A DNA stretch of 23,629 bases from Bacteroidales bacterium UBA1797 (GTDB lineage Bacteria; Bacteroidota; Bacteroidia; Bacteroidales; VadinHA17). Shown here in pieces: positions 13,759 through 21,042 of the stretch. The position numbers and the translations under genes were made by a program. Positions within the stretch are counted from its first letter, which is position 1. The number at the start of each line of letters is the position of its first letter. The notes below the pieces were generated by a model, which was not told where the DNA came from, did no database searches, and saw nothing but the letters and a program-made list of their open reading frames with translations. Where the stretch lies: NCBI GenBank assembly GCA_002319885.1, contig DCFT01000107.1, positions 1-23,629 on the forward strand. The letters are read 5' to 3'.

Positions 13759-16534
13759 TTTGGTACTTTTTAATTAGATTTAGTTCTTCCTCAAGTTCAA
13801 TACATGCCTGATTACAAACGTTTTCAAGCTGCATAACCATGTCAGGTATTTTATCAGTCTGTTGCTGAGTGCGTGCATATTCCTGAATTTTTTTTGCCAT
13901 GTTTTCGAAATCAGCATTTATTCCCACAATAGAAAAGGAGGGGATTAATTTATGTGCTGAAGTATATAATAAATTCCAGTCTTTAGATGATGTGCTTTGT
14001 TTCATACTTACGATTAATGGAGGGGTTTGTTCCAGGTAAAGCGATATCATCTCCATCATTAATTCAGGGTTGGACTTTGTCCTGTTTTTTAAATAGTCCA
14101 AATTGGTATATTTTATTTTTATCTCTTCCCCGATAACGAGTTCTCTCTGGTTCGACAGAAGCATATTTTTTTTAACTAATCCTACTATTTTACTATATAA
14201 TAGTCTGTCATCTACTGGTTTAGCTATATAATCATTCATGCCAACAGCCTTGCATTTTGCCAAATCAACAGTAGTTACATCAGCGGTTAAAGCGATAATT
14301 GGTATAGATGAATTCATGGTATAACGGATATATTCAGTTGCCTCAAACCCATTCATCTCAGGCATCTGCAGATCCATTAAAATAATATCGTACGATTTAG
14401 ACCGGAGCATTTCGATAGCTAACTTCCCGTTTGCTGCAATATCGCATTCAAATCCGAAATCATCCAAAAGTGTTCTCATTAATAGTTGATTGAGTGGTAT
14501 ATCTTCTGCAACCAGTATTTTTATGTCAGTGATTTCGGAATCCACTTCAACTATTTCCAGTTCTGTTGCGGCTTCCTCTTTTGTTTTAAGAAAAGGTAAA
14601 ACAAAACTAAAAGTTGAGCCTTCCTCAACTTTACTTTTTACTGAGATGCTTCCTTCCTGTGATTCCACTAATTGCTTGACAATGGCAAGTCCTAATCCTG
14701 TGCCTCCATACAACCTTGAAGTACCACTGGAAGCCTGCTGAAAATTATCAAAAATCTTACTTATTTTGTCTTTTGCTATTCCGATTCCTGTATCTGAAAT
14801 TGAAAATTGTATTGTTACTTTCTCTTCATTGTCTGTCAACAGTTTGATACTGACTGTAATTTTCCCTCTTGAAGTAAATTTGACCGCATTACTTATAAGA
14901 TTTAAAATGATCTGGTGCAAACGTACCGGATCTCCAAGCAGTACCTCAGGAATCCTGTCATCGTATTCTTTAATCAATTTTAAATTTTTCTCCTGGATTT
15001 TTGCTACAAACAAATAAAGCATAGCGGATATGGACAATGACAATTTGAAAGGGATCTGTTCAAAAGTCATTTTACCCGCATCAACTTTTGCCAGGTCGAG
15101 AATATCGTTTATGAGTACGATCAAAGCATCGCCACTCATTTTGATGGATGTTAAATATTCCTTTTGTTTGGCTGTTAATTCGGTTTTTAACAGAACTTTT
15201 GTAAATCCGATAATTGCATTCATTGGTGTCCGGATTTCATGGCTCATATTTGATAAAAACTGTTGTTTTGCCTTCACTGCATTTTCTGCTCTCAGAGTAG
15301 CTTGTTCTGCCTTTATTTTTGCTTCCTCGGCTAATCCGGTAGCCAGCTCGGCAAATACAATTGCTTCTGACAATTCTGTTGAAATTCTTTTTTGTTCCGT
15401 AATATCTCTTGCTACTATCACCACACCCAGAACAATGCCTTTTTCGTCTTTATAAATAGAGCCATTAAATAATACATCGGTAAGCTCTCCATCCTTATGA
15501 CGAAGCGTTAAAGGAGAATCAGTAACTGATCCGTTAGCAAAAACTTCCAGGTAAACTTCACGTGCCTTTTGTGGTTCTGTGAAATAATCAAAGAAGTCAG
15601 TACCTTTTAATTTTTGGCGAGGGATACCAGTAATATCCGCGGTTGCCTGATTCATGTCTGTAATCTTACCTGCGGGACTTATGGTAAGCAACGGGTCCTT
15701 ACTGGCCTCAATCAGACTCAGAGAATATTGTGAAGCTAATTTTAGAGAATAACTTAATTTTTCAAGTTCTTTAGTTGCAATTTCCCGTTTTTTCTTCTCC
15801 ACATTCTGGTATACAAGTTCCTTGTCAGCGATTATTAGTTCTGCTGCACGTTTTTCTTTTTCTTCATTTTGATAGACGAGTTCTTTGTCAGCAATTATCA
15901 GTTCTGCTGCACGTTTTTCTTTTTCTTCGTTTTGAAACAGAAGCTCCTTGTTAGCTAGTATTAGCTCTGCTGCACGTTTTTCTTTTTCATCATTTTGAAA
16001 CAGAAGCTCCTTGTTAGCAAGTATTAGCTCTGCTGCTCGTTTTTCTTTTTCATCATTTTGAAACAGAAGCTCCTTGTTAGCAAGTATTAACTCTGCTGCA
16101 CGTTTTTCTTTTTCATCATTCTGAAAAGCAAGTTCTCTGTTGGCAGCTTTTAATTCTGTTGCCCACTTCTGTTCAGCTGTGTCTCTTGCTACTACTACTG
16201 CGCCAACTACATACCCATTTTCATCTTTATAGACGGATCCGTTAAAAAGTACATCGGTTAGCTTCCCGTTCTTATGACGGAATGTAAGTGGAGAATCGGT
16301 AATAAATCCCTTTGCGAATACTTCACGGTATACCTCAAGCGCTTTTTGCGGTTCGGTGAAATAGTCAAAGAAATTTGTTCCGAGAAGTGTTTCACGTTCA
16401 ATACCTGTTATGTCAACCTTAGCCTGATTCATATCAGTGATAATACCATAGGTGTTAAATGCAATTAACGGATCAAGACTGGCTTCTATTAAACTGCTGG
16501 CATATTGAGGATTATGTAATTTTGTTCTTTCCAT
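13742..16534 (-). CDS. Hybrid sensor histidine kinase (PAS-coiled coil-PAS-HK-REC-HPt)
   Basis: A 930-residue phosphorelay kinase with no obvious membrane segment, so probably cytosolic. Domain order: PAS 1 about residues 12-120; six tandem 21-residue coiled-coil repeats at 127-252; PAS 2 about 265-385; HisKA with H432 in SNMSHEIRTPMNAI; HATPase about 535-650 with LNLISNAVKF, DTGIGI and GGTGLGLAI; REC about 668-790 with D721 in IILMDLQMP; and HPt with H861 in SAHKLIPSF. All phosphotransfer residues (H, D, H) are present. The two PAS domains are near-duplicates (both contain FFDYFTEPQKA, TDSPLT and DVLFNGS), which points to internal duplication. It lies 52 nt downstream of the AraC gene and overlaps the receiver gene, so AraC, kinase and receiver look like one operon from promoter copy 5. 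Confidence 0.93.
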   Translation of the reverse strand: MERTKLHNPQYASSLIEASLDPLIAFNTYGIITDMNQAKVDITGIERETLLGTNFFDYFTEPQKALEVYREVFAKGFITDSPLTFRHKNGKLTDVLFNGSVYKDENGYVVGAVVVARDTAEQKWATELKAANRELAFQNDEKEKRAAELILANKELLFQNDEKEKRAAELILANKELLFQNDEKEKRAAELILANKELLFQNEEKEKRAAELIIADKELVYQNEEKEKRAAELIIADKELVYQNVEKKKREIATKELEKLSYSLKLASQYSLSLIEASKDPLLTISPAGKITDMNQATADITGIPRQKLKGTDFFDYFTEPQKAREVYLEVFANGSVTDSPLTLRHKDGELTDVLFNGSIYKDEKGIVLGVVIVARDITEQKRISTELSEAIVFAELATGLAEEAKIKAEQATLRAENAVKAKQQFLSNMSHEIRTPMNAIIGFTKVLLKTELTAKQKEYLTSIKMSGDALIVLINDILDLAKVDAGKMTFEQIPFKLSLSISAMLYLFVAKIQEKNLKLIKEYDDRIPEVLLGDPVRLHQIILNLISNAVKFTSRGKITVSIKLLTDNEEKVTIQFSISDTGIGIAKDKISKIFDNFQQASSGTSRLYGGTGLGLAIVKQLVESQEGSISVKSKVEEGSTFSFVLPFLKTKEEAATELEIVEVDSEITDIKILVAEDIPLNQLLMRTLLDDFGFECDIAANGKLAIEMLRSKSYDIILMDLQMPEMNGFEATEYIRYTMNSSIPIIALTADVTTVDLAKCKAVGMNDYIAKPVDDRLLYSKIVGLVKKNMLLSNQRELVIGEEIKIKYTNLDYLKNRTKSNPELMMEMISLYLEQTPPLIVSMKQSTSSKDWNLLYTSAHKLIPSFSIVGINADFENMAKKIQEYARTQQQTDKIPDMVMQLENVCNQACIELEEELNLIKKYQNEQPK
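15779..16156 (-). repeat. Six tandem 63-bp repeats inside the kinase gene
   Basis: Six in-frame copies of a 21-residue unit, typified by ELILANKELLFQNDEKEKRAA split as ELILANKELL plus FQNDEKEKRAA. Copies 2-4 are almost identical in DNA, which suggests recent slippage or unequal recombination. Copies 1, 5 and 6 have diverged (ELKAANRELA, ELIIADKELV). The unit is three heptads, so each copy extends the coiled coil between the two PAS domains by a whole number of heptads and keeps register. Confidence 0.95.
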
Positions 16535-16586
16535 TTAATAAAATTTATTCTTTACAAAAACATTGATTGATATTGACGTCACAATA

Positions 16587-17153
16587 TTATTTGCCTGTAC
16601 CCTCAATAGGGATTGGTCCTTTGTATTTTAAATTTTTGAAATGAGAAGGGGTGAGCCCGGTAAATTTTTTAAATTGATTGGATAGATGAGCTACACTGCT
16701 GTAATGCAATCTGAAGGCTATCTCTGTGAGACTAAGTTCTTTATAAATTAAGAGTTCTTTTACTCGTTCAATTTTATGAGAAATTATGAATTTCTCGATA
16801 GTGGTTCCCTGTATCTCAGAGAATAAATTTGACAGATAACTGTAGTCGTGGCCCAGTTTTTCGTTTAGATAATCAGAAAAATTGATCCTGGGCAATTCAT
16901 CTCTGTAATAAATTAGTTCTATAATAGTATTTTTTATATTTTCAATGAGCACTGCTTTCTTGTCCTCCATCAATTCAAGTCCTGATCTGAGCAGGGTTGT
17001 TCTTATCTTTTCCCTCATTTCGGGTGTTATGGTTTCCATAATTTCAACCACTCCCAAATCAACAATAATGAAGTGAAGTCCAAGTTTCTTCAGTTCTTCT
17101 TTTACCAGCATTTTGCACCGGATGCTTACCATATATTTTATAAAGAGCTTCAA
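16587..17153 (-). CDS. AraC-family transcriptional regulator, candidate regulon activator
   Basis: A 188-residue protein. The C-terminal half (about residues 95-176) is an AraC-type double helix-turn-helix. It includes YLSNLFSEIQGTTIEKFI, then HKIERVKELLIYKELS, LTEIAFRLHYSSVAHL, and the family signature SNQFKKFTGLTPSHFK. The N-terminal segment (MLVKEELKKLGLH, VDLGVVEI) matches a small Bacteroidota AraC subgroup without a cupin sensor domain; its ligand or signal is unknown. It is the first gene of a probable operon with the hybrid kinase and receiver, and is preceded by regulon promoter copy 5 with a leader of about 115 nt. AraC proteins typically bind direct repeats about 21 bp apart next to the promoter. 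That is what the regulon promoters show, so autoregulation and regulon control are plausible inferences. Confidence 0.88.
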   Translation of the reverse strand: MKLFIKYMVSIRCKMLVKEELKKLGLHFIIVDLGVVEIMETITPEMREKIRTTLLRSGLELMEDKKAVLIENIKNTIIELIYYRDELPRINFSDYLNEKLGHDYSYLSNLFSEIQGTTIEKFIISHKIERVKELLIYKELSLTEIAFRLHYSSVAHLSNQFKKFTGLTPSHFKNLKYKGPIPIEGTGK

Positions 17154-17272
17154 AAGGTATATAGTTTTAAATAAATATTTGATAGGCTGCTATAACTATG
17201 TCTGTTAAAACAACCTCATTCTCAGCTATATAGGTGAGATGTTTTTTTCGGATTTCCCCTGTTCGATGAGGA

Positions 17273-17340
17273 TAAAAATATGGGAAAGATGGTATCAATA
17301 TGTTACACAATTATTACTAATTATTACATTATTCACATAT
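17273..17340 (-). promoter_or_regulatory. Regulon promoter copy 5 (AraC-kinase-receiver operon)
   Basis: In gene direction it reads ATATGTGAATAATGTAAT, then TTGTGTAACA, the best match to the consensus. TGTAA starts are 21 bp apart. Twenty nt later is TATTTTTA (17280-17273), TAnnTTTG with the last base changed. The remaining leader down to the ATG at 17153 is AT-rich; no riboswitch or terminator was recognised in it. Confidence 0.78.
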
Positions 17341-17452
17341 TCTCTGATGATTCAATTCTAAGCATCTGAATCAGAAGGGAACATATCAGATTATTTTTAG
17401 AATTATGACTTTAAAAACAGATAGAATCAATTATTCTGCTTTGAGGACCCGA

Positions 17453-18556
17453 TTATTTAGATTTGATAGTTTTAAATATCGTTTTTACTTTTAATATCGG
17501 GGGCATTGTATCACCTAATAAAAAGCCCCAGGGTTTTAATGGTTCTATATGGTCGCAAATGAGTTTAATAATGGCAAGTAACGGCATTGAAAGAAACATA
17601 CCGGGTATTCCCCATAAAGCATTTCCGACAAGAACAACTATAACTGAGAATAAGGCGTTGATTTTTATCTTTGAGGCGACAATATATGGAACAATGTAAT
17701 GATTATCAATAAGCTGGATAAAATAATAGGCTGCCATAACGTATACTGCATACCATGGAGTCGGTTTGGTGACAAGAGCTACCATCATTGGCATTGCAAC
17801 TGCTATGATTCCGCCGATATATGGAATTACATTGAGAATTGCAGCCAGAATGCCAAGAATGAATGCGTACTGAATCCCAAGGATCAATAACGCTGTCGTA
17901 TTCATTGCTGCCATGAGAAGTGCTTCTATAAACAGCCCTACCAGATAACGTTGAATAACAGTTTTTATCTGGGAAACTATTTCCTTCACATGTGTTTGAT
18001 ATCTGGCGCCTGACAATCTGCGAACAAACTCAATTAAAATAGGCTGATAGAACAAGATCATGAAGATGTAAAATGGTATGAGTAGCAATACTACTAATCC
18101 ATTGCCAAGGAAGAAAATTGTTTGTCCGATCGCAGCAGTACTTGCACTGATTATTTCACCCTGCGTTTTTGTTATCCAGTCATGAATTTTCTGAGGATCT
18201 TTGTTGAAATAATCGGCTGCGTCCGCAATATTCTGATTAAGCAGTGATGTAAATTTCTGTACCAATGCAGGCCAGGATTCACCAAACCGGCTTGCCTGGG
18301 AAATGAATACGGCCCCAAATGCGGCAATTACCATAAAGGTAAGAAACATAGTAAAAATAATAGCTAATACCCTGTTGATTTTAAACTTAACCAAAAAATT
18401 TACAACAGGACGTAGAACTATAGAAAATATAATAGCGAAAATAATTGGAATAATAATACTTTTTGCAAAATACAATAAAGCTAATAAAGCAATAAGACCA
18501 ACAAGAAATATGGTCACTTTTACATAAAACGGTAATTTTAATTCATCAGATGACAC
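17453..18556 (-). CDS. AI-2E family transporter (PerM/YdiK-type permease)
   Basis: A 367-residue polytopic inner-membrane protein of the usual family length. Hydrophobic segments come in the family order: a first cluster near residues 12-45 (IFLVGLIALLALLYFAKSI, then IIPIIFAIIFSIVL), another at 60-85, a long soluble loop about 90-150, then several helices from about 150 to 345. Family features include RYLVGLFIEALLMAAMN, LNVIPYIGGIIAVAMPM and the terminal PLLAIIKLICDHIEP. Substrates are mostly unproven; members have been linked to AI-2 export or cation/osmotic functions. It is the last gene of a tightly spaced minus-strand series with the unknown 126-residue gene, holin-X, cupin and YtxH genes. 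Confidence 0.9.
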   Translation of the reverse strand: MSSDELKLPFYVKVTIFLVGLIALLALLYFAKSIIIPIIFAIIFSIVLRPVVNFLVKFKINRVLAIIFTMFLTFMVIAAFGAVFISQASRFGESWPALVQKFTSLLNQNIADAADYFNKDPQKIHDWITKTQGEIISASTAAIGQTIFFLGNGLVVLLLIPFYIFMILFYQPILIEFVRRLSGARYQTHVKEIVSQIKTVIQRYLVGLFIEALLMAAMNTTALLILGIQYAFILGILAAILNVIPYIGGIIAVAMPMMVALVTKPTPWYAVYVMAAYYFIQLIDNHYIVPYIVASKIKINALFSVIVVLVGNALWGIPGMFLSMPLLAIIKLICDHIEPLKPWGFLLGDTMPPILKVKTIFKTIKSK

Positions 18557-18568
18557 GGCTTTCTGGAT

Positions 18569-18949
18569 TCAGTTCTTTTTACGGAAAATGTGTTGTAAGA
18601 TAGACTGACCAACCGTTTTGATCACATCTGAATTTTGAGCTACAATGTTTGTGACCCCAAACTGAAGAATAGAGCCGATAAGTTTTTTAAGAAGATTTCC
18701 GGATGACCCGACAAATAATTTTCTTGAGAGGAATCCGCTTAGCAATCCCATTGCAGAACCAGATATATTGTCAATAAGATAGGGGGATGAAGAAATTTCC
18801 TTTAAAGTATGCCTTATGAGATTCTCAGGTTTTAAACTTTCGTAAGTAAGAAACAATTGTTCTTTTAAAAGCTGTCCTTTAATGCTTTGCTCATCTTCCA
18901 ATAATAGAATTGAATTTTTAAGTCCGGCTATTGAGGTAATGTTTTGCAT
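18569..18949 (-). CDS. Hypothetical protein, probably membrane-associated
   Basis: A 126-residue protein I cannot assign to a named family. The N-terminal half is soluble and helical (LKNSILLLEDEQSIKGQLL). The C-terminal half has Gly/Ser-rich amphipathic or hydrophobic segments (ISGSAMGLLSGFLSRKLF, then LLKKLIGSILQFGVTNIVA) and a basic end, FRKKN. It starts 6 nt after the holin-X stop and ends 12 nt before the AI-2E start. It is therefore translationally linked to both and likely works at the inner membrane with them. Confidence 0.75.
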   Translation of the reverse strand: MQNITSIAGLKNSILLLEDEQSIKGQLLKEQLFLTYESLKPENLIRHTLKEISSSPYLIDNISGSAMGLLSGFLSRKLFVGSSGNLLKKLIGSILQFGVTNIVAQNSDVIKTVGQSILQHIFRKKN

Positions 18950-18955
18950 CTGATC

Positions 18956-19297
18956 TTATTTTAGCATTTGTTTGATGAAGTAATTTCCAACAAGCTTTTT
19001 GACCCATTTATGCATGAAGAAATGAAGGATGATCCCTAAAAGAATATAAAAAGCAGCAACGATAAAAAATCCATAAAATGCTTTACCAAGAATATCACCA
19101 AGCCATAAAGCCAGACCCAGATTTAAAAAAAGCATGAAGGTCGTTATGAGTATAAAGACAACTGAGTGAGGTACAAGTGAAGATACAGCATCTGTTGTTT
19201 TGTCAAGTGTTTTAAGTTTAACCAGCTCATAGCTTGTTTTTCCATATTCTGAAGCCTTTTCCAGTAACGATTCAAGCAGATTACTATTTTCTTCCAT
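18956..19297 (-). CDS. Phage holin family (holin-X / DUF1469) membrane protein
   Basis: A 113-residue protein. An N-terminal amphipathic helix (LLESLLEKASEYGKTSYEL) is followed by two long transmembrane segments at about 44-70 (VVFILITTFMLFLNLGLALWL) and 74-95 (AFYGFFIVAAFYILLGIIL), then a basic C-terminus. This is the pattern of the Actinobacterial putative holin-X family (PF07332). Despite the name, such proteins are common in chromosomal stress gene clusters of Bacteroidota, often with YtxH. No phage gene is nearby. It lies between the cupin gene and the unknown 126-residue gene, with short gaps on both sides. Confidence 0.82.
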   Translation of the reverse strand: MEENSNLLESLLEKASEYGKTSYELVKLKTLDKTTDAVSSLVPHSVVFILITTFMLFLNLGLALWLGDILGKAFYGFFIVAAFYILLGIILHFFMHKWVKKLVGNYFIKQMLK

Positions 19298-19336
19298 CTC
19301 TTCGGTCTTGATAAAGTTGAATAATCACAAGAGGCT

Positions 19337-19750
19337 CTAGTTGCTTGTGTGTAAGGTATGGGTATTTAAGATTGTCAGGAGAAATACGGTTTCTTCCCTG
19401 GTAGTCAGAGTATACTTGACGTTCTCATCGAGTGTCATTAACTGCCCTTTATTTAGGGTAAAGGTATCCTTCCTGTGATGAAATTCTAGTCTGCCCTCAA
19501 CTATCTGAAAGGTAACAGAGTCGCTTGACTGAAAAGACAAAATCTCTGTTCCTTCATGCATTGCCGTAAGAATGATCTTTTTTTCGGGACTTTTCAAAAG
19601 AATTAATGCATTAAGTTCCCCGTTTGCCCAGGTATAACTTTGCTTCATTCTATCAATTAAAGAGGGTAAATCAAATGCTAGTAATTTAGAATCAGACGAC
19701 CTGCTCTTTTTTGTGTTAAGAATGTTGGGCTTTAGTGTTTCAATTTCCAT
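19337..19750 (-). CDS. Small cupin-domain protein
   Basis: A 137-residue cytosolic protein. Residues about 45-130 show a single cupin barrel pattern: NALILLKSPEKKIILTAMHE, then GTEILSFQSSDSVTFQIVEG, LEFHHRKDTFTLNKGQLMTL, and the final strands KYTLTTREETVFLLTI. Candidate metal ligands are His65 in AMHEG and the paired histidines in EFHHRKD, though the classical HxH motif is not complete. Enzymatic function is unknown. It sits in the YtxH/holin-X/AI-2E series with gaps of about 40 nt, which suggests a regulatory or sensing role in the same envelope response. Confidence 0.75.
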   Translation of the reverse strand: MEIETLKPNILNTKKSRSSDSKLLAFDLPSLIDRMKQSYTWANGELNALILLKSPEKKIILTAMHEGTEILSFQSSDSVTFQIVEGRLEFHHRKDTFTLNKGQLMTLDENVKYTLTTREETVFLLTILNTHTLHTSN

Positions 19751-19793
19751 GGTTTATATTTTTTTACACTTATAGTTCGAAATAAGGATTTTT

Positions 19794-20072
19794 TCATCCG
19801 GCTGCATTCTTAGTCTCATTTTTAACTTCTGAAACTTTATTTTTAACTTTTTCGGTAAAGTCAGTTACTTTCTCCTTGACCTCATCTGCCTTGCCTGAAA
19901 GATTTTCGACAAATTCATCGAATTTCTCTTTTAAAGAATCCGCGTAATCTTCTCCCTTACTAATAACCTTTTTACGTGTTTTTTCTCCTTTATCGGGGGC
20001 AAATAATATCCCCAGCAATGCTCCGGCAGCTACGCCGACCAATACGCCTAATAATAATTTTCCTGAGCTCAT
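19794..20072 (-). CDS. YtxH domain-containing protein
   Basis: A 92-residue protein. One N-terminal transmembrane helix (LLLGVLVGVAAGALLGILF) is followed by the YtxH signature APDKGEKTRKK. A long charged Lys/Glu helix then resembles LEA-type or apolipoprotein repeats (LKEKFDEFVENLSGKADEV, KEKVTDFTEKVKNKV). YtxH proteins are general-stress proteins in Bacillus and are common in Bacteroidota stress clusters; no biochemical activity is known. AAAGGA lies 2 nt before the ATG, one of the few good ribosome sites here. It heads the series running down to the AI-2E gene. I could not find a convincing copy of the regulon promoter in front of it. Confidence 0.88.
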   Translation of the reverse strand: MSSGKLLLGVLVGVAAGALLGILFAPDKGEKTRKKVISKGEDYADSLKEKFDEFVENLSGKADEVKEKVTDFTEKVKNKVSEVKNETKNAAG

Positions 20073-20287
20073 AATCCTTTTATTTTAATGATAATTAAAT
20101 AAATTGATGATATTAAAGAACATTTTATTCATGTATAGTCCTGTATATTAGCTTAATCAATGCAAATCTTCCCGATAATTTGATAGCTTCTCTAATGATA
20201 TTCCAGAGAACTTCCTGTTAAAGTGGCAACTATCAGACCTTGTCCTATTGCCTCTCGTTTATTTCCAATGATTTATAACTAGAAAGA

Positions 20288-20617
20288 TTACATGAGAATA
20301 ATAACCAATAGAATTACAAGAGCTACTGAACCTACTGATACATATACAATCCCGCCTCCATGTCTGCGATGCCGTCCTTCTGAACGCATTTCAATCTGTG
20401 CATTCTTCTTTTCACTGGAACTTAGAGTTGTTTTATCGAGAGTATTTGATACCTCAGTCCTGTTCAATAAAGCTTTGACTTCCGTTGTTTCGACAGGTTC
20501 AGGAGGTTTGGTAACAACCAGAGAGGATGGTTTATCAGTAGTTGCTGCTGATGATTGAAGTGGGAAAATGAATAAGGTAAGACAGGCTACCAGCAAAAAG
20601 TAAACATATTTTTTCAT
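20288..20617 (-). CDS. Small exported protein with C-terminal membrane anchor
   Basis: A 109-residue protein. Residues 1-24 are a signal peptide (MKKYVYFLLVACLTLFIFPL, then QSSAATT). The middle (25-80) is a low-complexity Ser/Thr/Pro/Glu linker with SSLVVTKPPEPVETTEV. A basic patch, RSEGRHRRHGGG, precedes a C-terminal hydrophobic segment, VSVGSVALVILLVIILM. The layout suggests a periplasmic stalk held by its C-terminus. The family is not recognised, though this form is common beside lmo0937 and YtxH genes in Bacteroidota. It begins 58 nt after the lmo0937 gene on the same strand, so it is probably controlled by promoter copy 6. Confidence 0.75.
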   Translation of the reverse strand: MKKYVYFLLVACLTLFIFPLQSSAATTDKPSSLVVTKPPEPVETTEVKALLNRTEVSNTLDKTTLSSSEKKNAQIEMRSEGRHRRHGGGIVYVSVGSVALVILLVIILM

Positions 20618-20675
20618 TGTATTTGATTTTTAACTTGATTAACTTGATATAATTATTTTACTTATATTCAGAATA

Positions 20676-20834
20676 TTAGCTTATTAATCTTTTCTCCAGT
20701 ATGACTCTTGTTACGACTAATAGGAGAGCGAAAACCAACAGGAGGTGAAATATTCCTCCTATACCGTATCCTATAAATCCTATTGACCAGGCAAGAATCA
20801 GTATGAGGGCTGTTATAAAAAAGAGGCTTTTCAT
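20676..20834 (-). CDS. lmo0937 family small membrane protein
   Basis: A 52-residue peptide. It starts at the ATG at 20834 and stops at TAA 20678-20676. It begins MKSLFFITALILILAWSIGF, continues IGYGIGGIFHLLLVFALLLV, and ends in a charged tail RVILEKRLIS. Two hydrophobic helices flank a Gly-rich turn with GGIFHLLLV, the hallmark of the lmo0937 family, small stress-associated membrane proteins of unknown function. A longer open frame on the same strand overlaps it but has no membrane or family pattern and is a shadow. Regulon promoter copy 6 lies upstream with a leader of about 70 nt. Confidence 0.85.
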   Translation of the reverse strand: MKSLFFITALILILAWSIGFIGYGIGGIFHLLLVFALLLVVTRVILEKRLIS

Positions 20835-20907
20835 AATCTTTATTTATTAAGTATGAAAGATTAGTCATTGAGTTTTTTTAAAAGAGAAGAGCTAATCATT
20901 TCTTCAA

Positions 20908-20975
20908 CAAAGGTAGGGTTGACCGGTTCCCTATCCGTTACACTATTTCCTAAATAAGTTACAACATTCACGTAT
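20908..20975 (-). promoter_or_regulatory. Regulon promoter copy 6 (lmo0937 unit)
   Basis: In gene direction it reads ATACGTGAATGTTGTAAC, then TAGTGTAACG, with TGTAA starts 21 bp apart. Exactly 20 nt follow, then TACCTTTG (20915-20908), a perfect -7 box. The block AAATAAGTTACA (plus strand) in the upstream half is shared with copy 1. Confidence 0.8.
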
Positions 20976-20990
20976 TGTTATGTAAGGCAT

Positions 20991-21042
20991 TTCAAGTTTC
21001 TTTAGTTCTGCTTTTAATAGCATTCTGGTGAAGTTGAGACTT
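20991..21042 (-). pseudogene. Remnant of an araC-like gene start
   Basis: On the minus strand this reads FTRMLLKAELKKLEMPY, resembling CKMLVKEELKKLGLHF of the AraC regulator in this window. At DNA level 26 of 30 bases match between 20993-21022 and 17081-17110. The frame stops at 20943, after only 26 codons from its ATG at 21023, and runs through the regulon promoter, so no working protein is made. It looks like a decayed or truncated copy of the regulator gene. Confidence 0.55.

Noticed and set aside
15779..16156. Tandem repeats considered as a CRISPR array
   Set aside because: The repeats are contiguous, in frame and coding, with no spacers.
17273..17300. CATCTTTC closer to the half-site in copy 5 as an alternative -7 box
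   Set aside because: It lies only about 9 nt from the half-site; TATTTTTA at the conserved 20 nt fits the other five copies.
18956..19297. Holin-family protein as a sign of prophage
   Set aside because: No other phage gene is nearby, and this family is common in chromosomal stress clusters.
20073..20287. A possible eighth regulon promoter before YtxH (ATGAATAAAATGTTC in gene direction)
   Set aside because: There is no second TGTAA half-site 21 bp on and no -7 box at the required distance.
20668..20868. A 66-codon minus-strand open frame overlapping the lmo0937 gene
   Set aside because: It has no family or membrane pattern, while the 52-codon frame at 20676-20834 is a clear lmo0937 protein.
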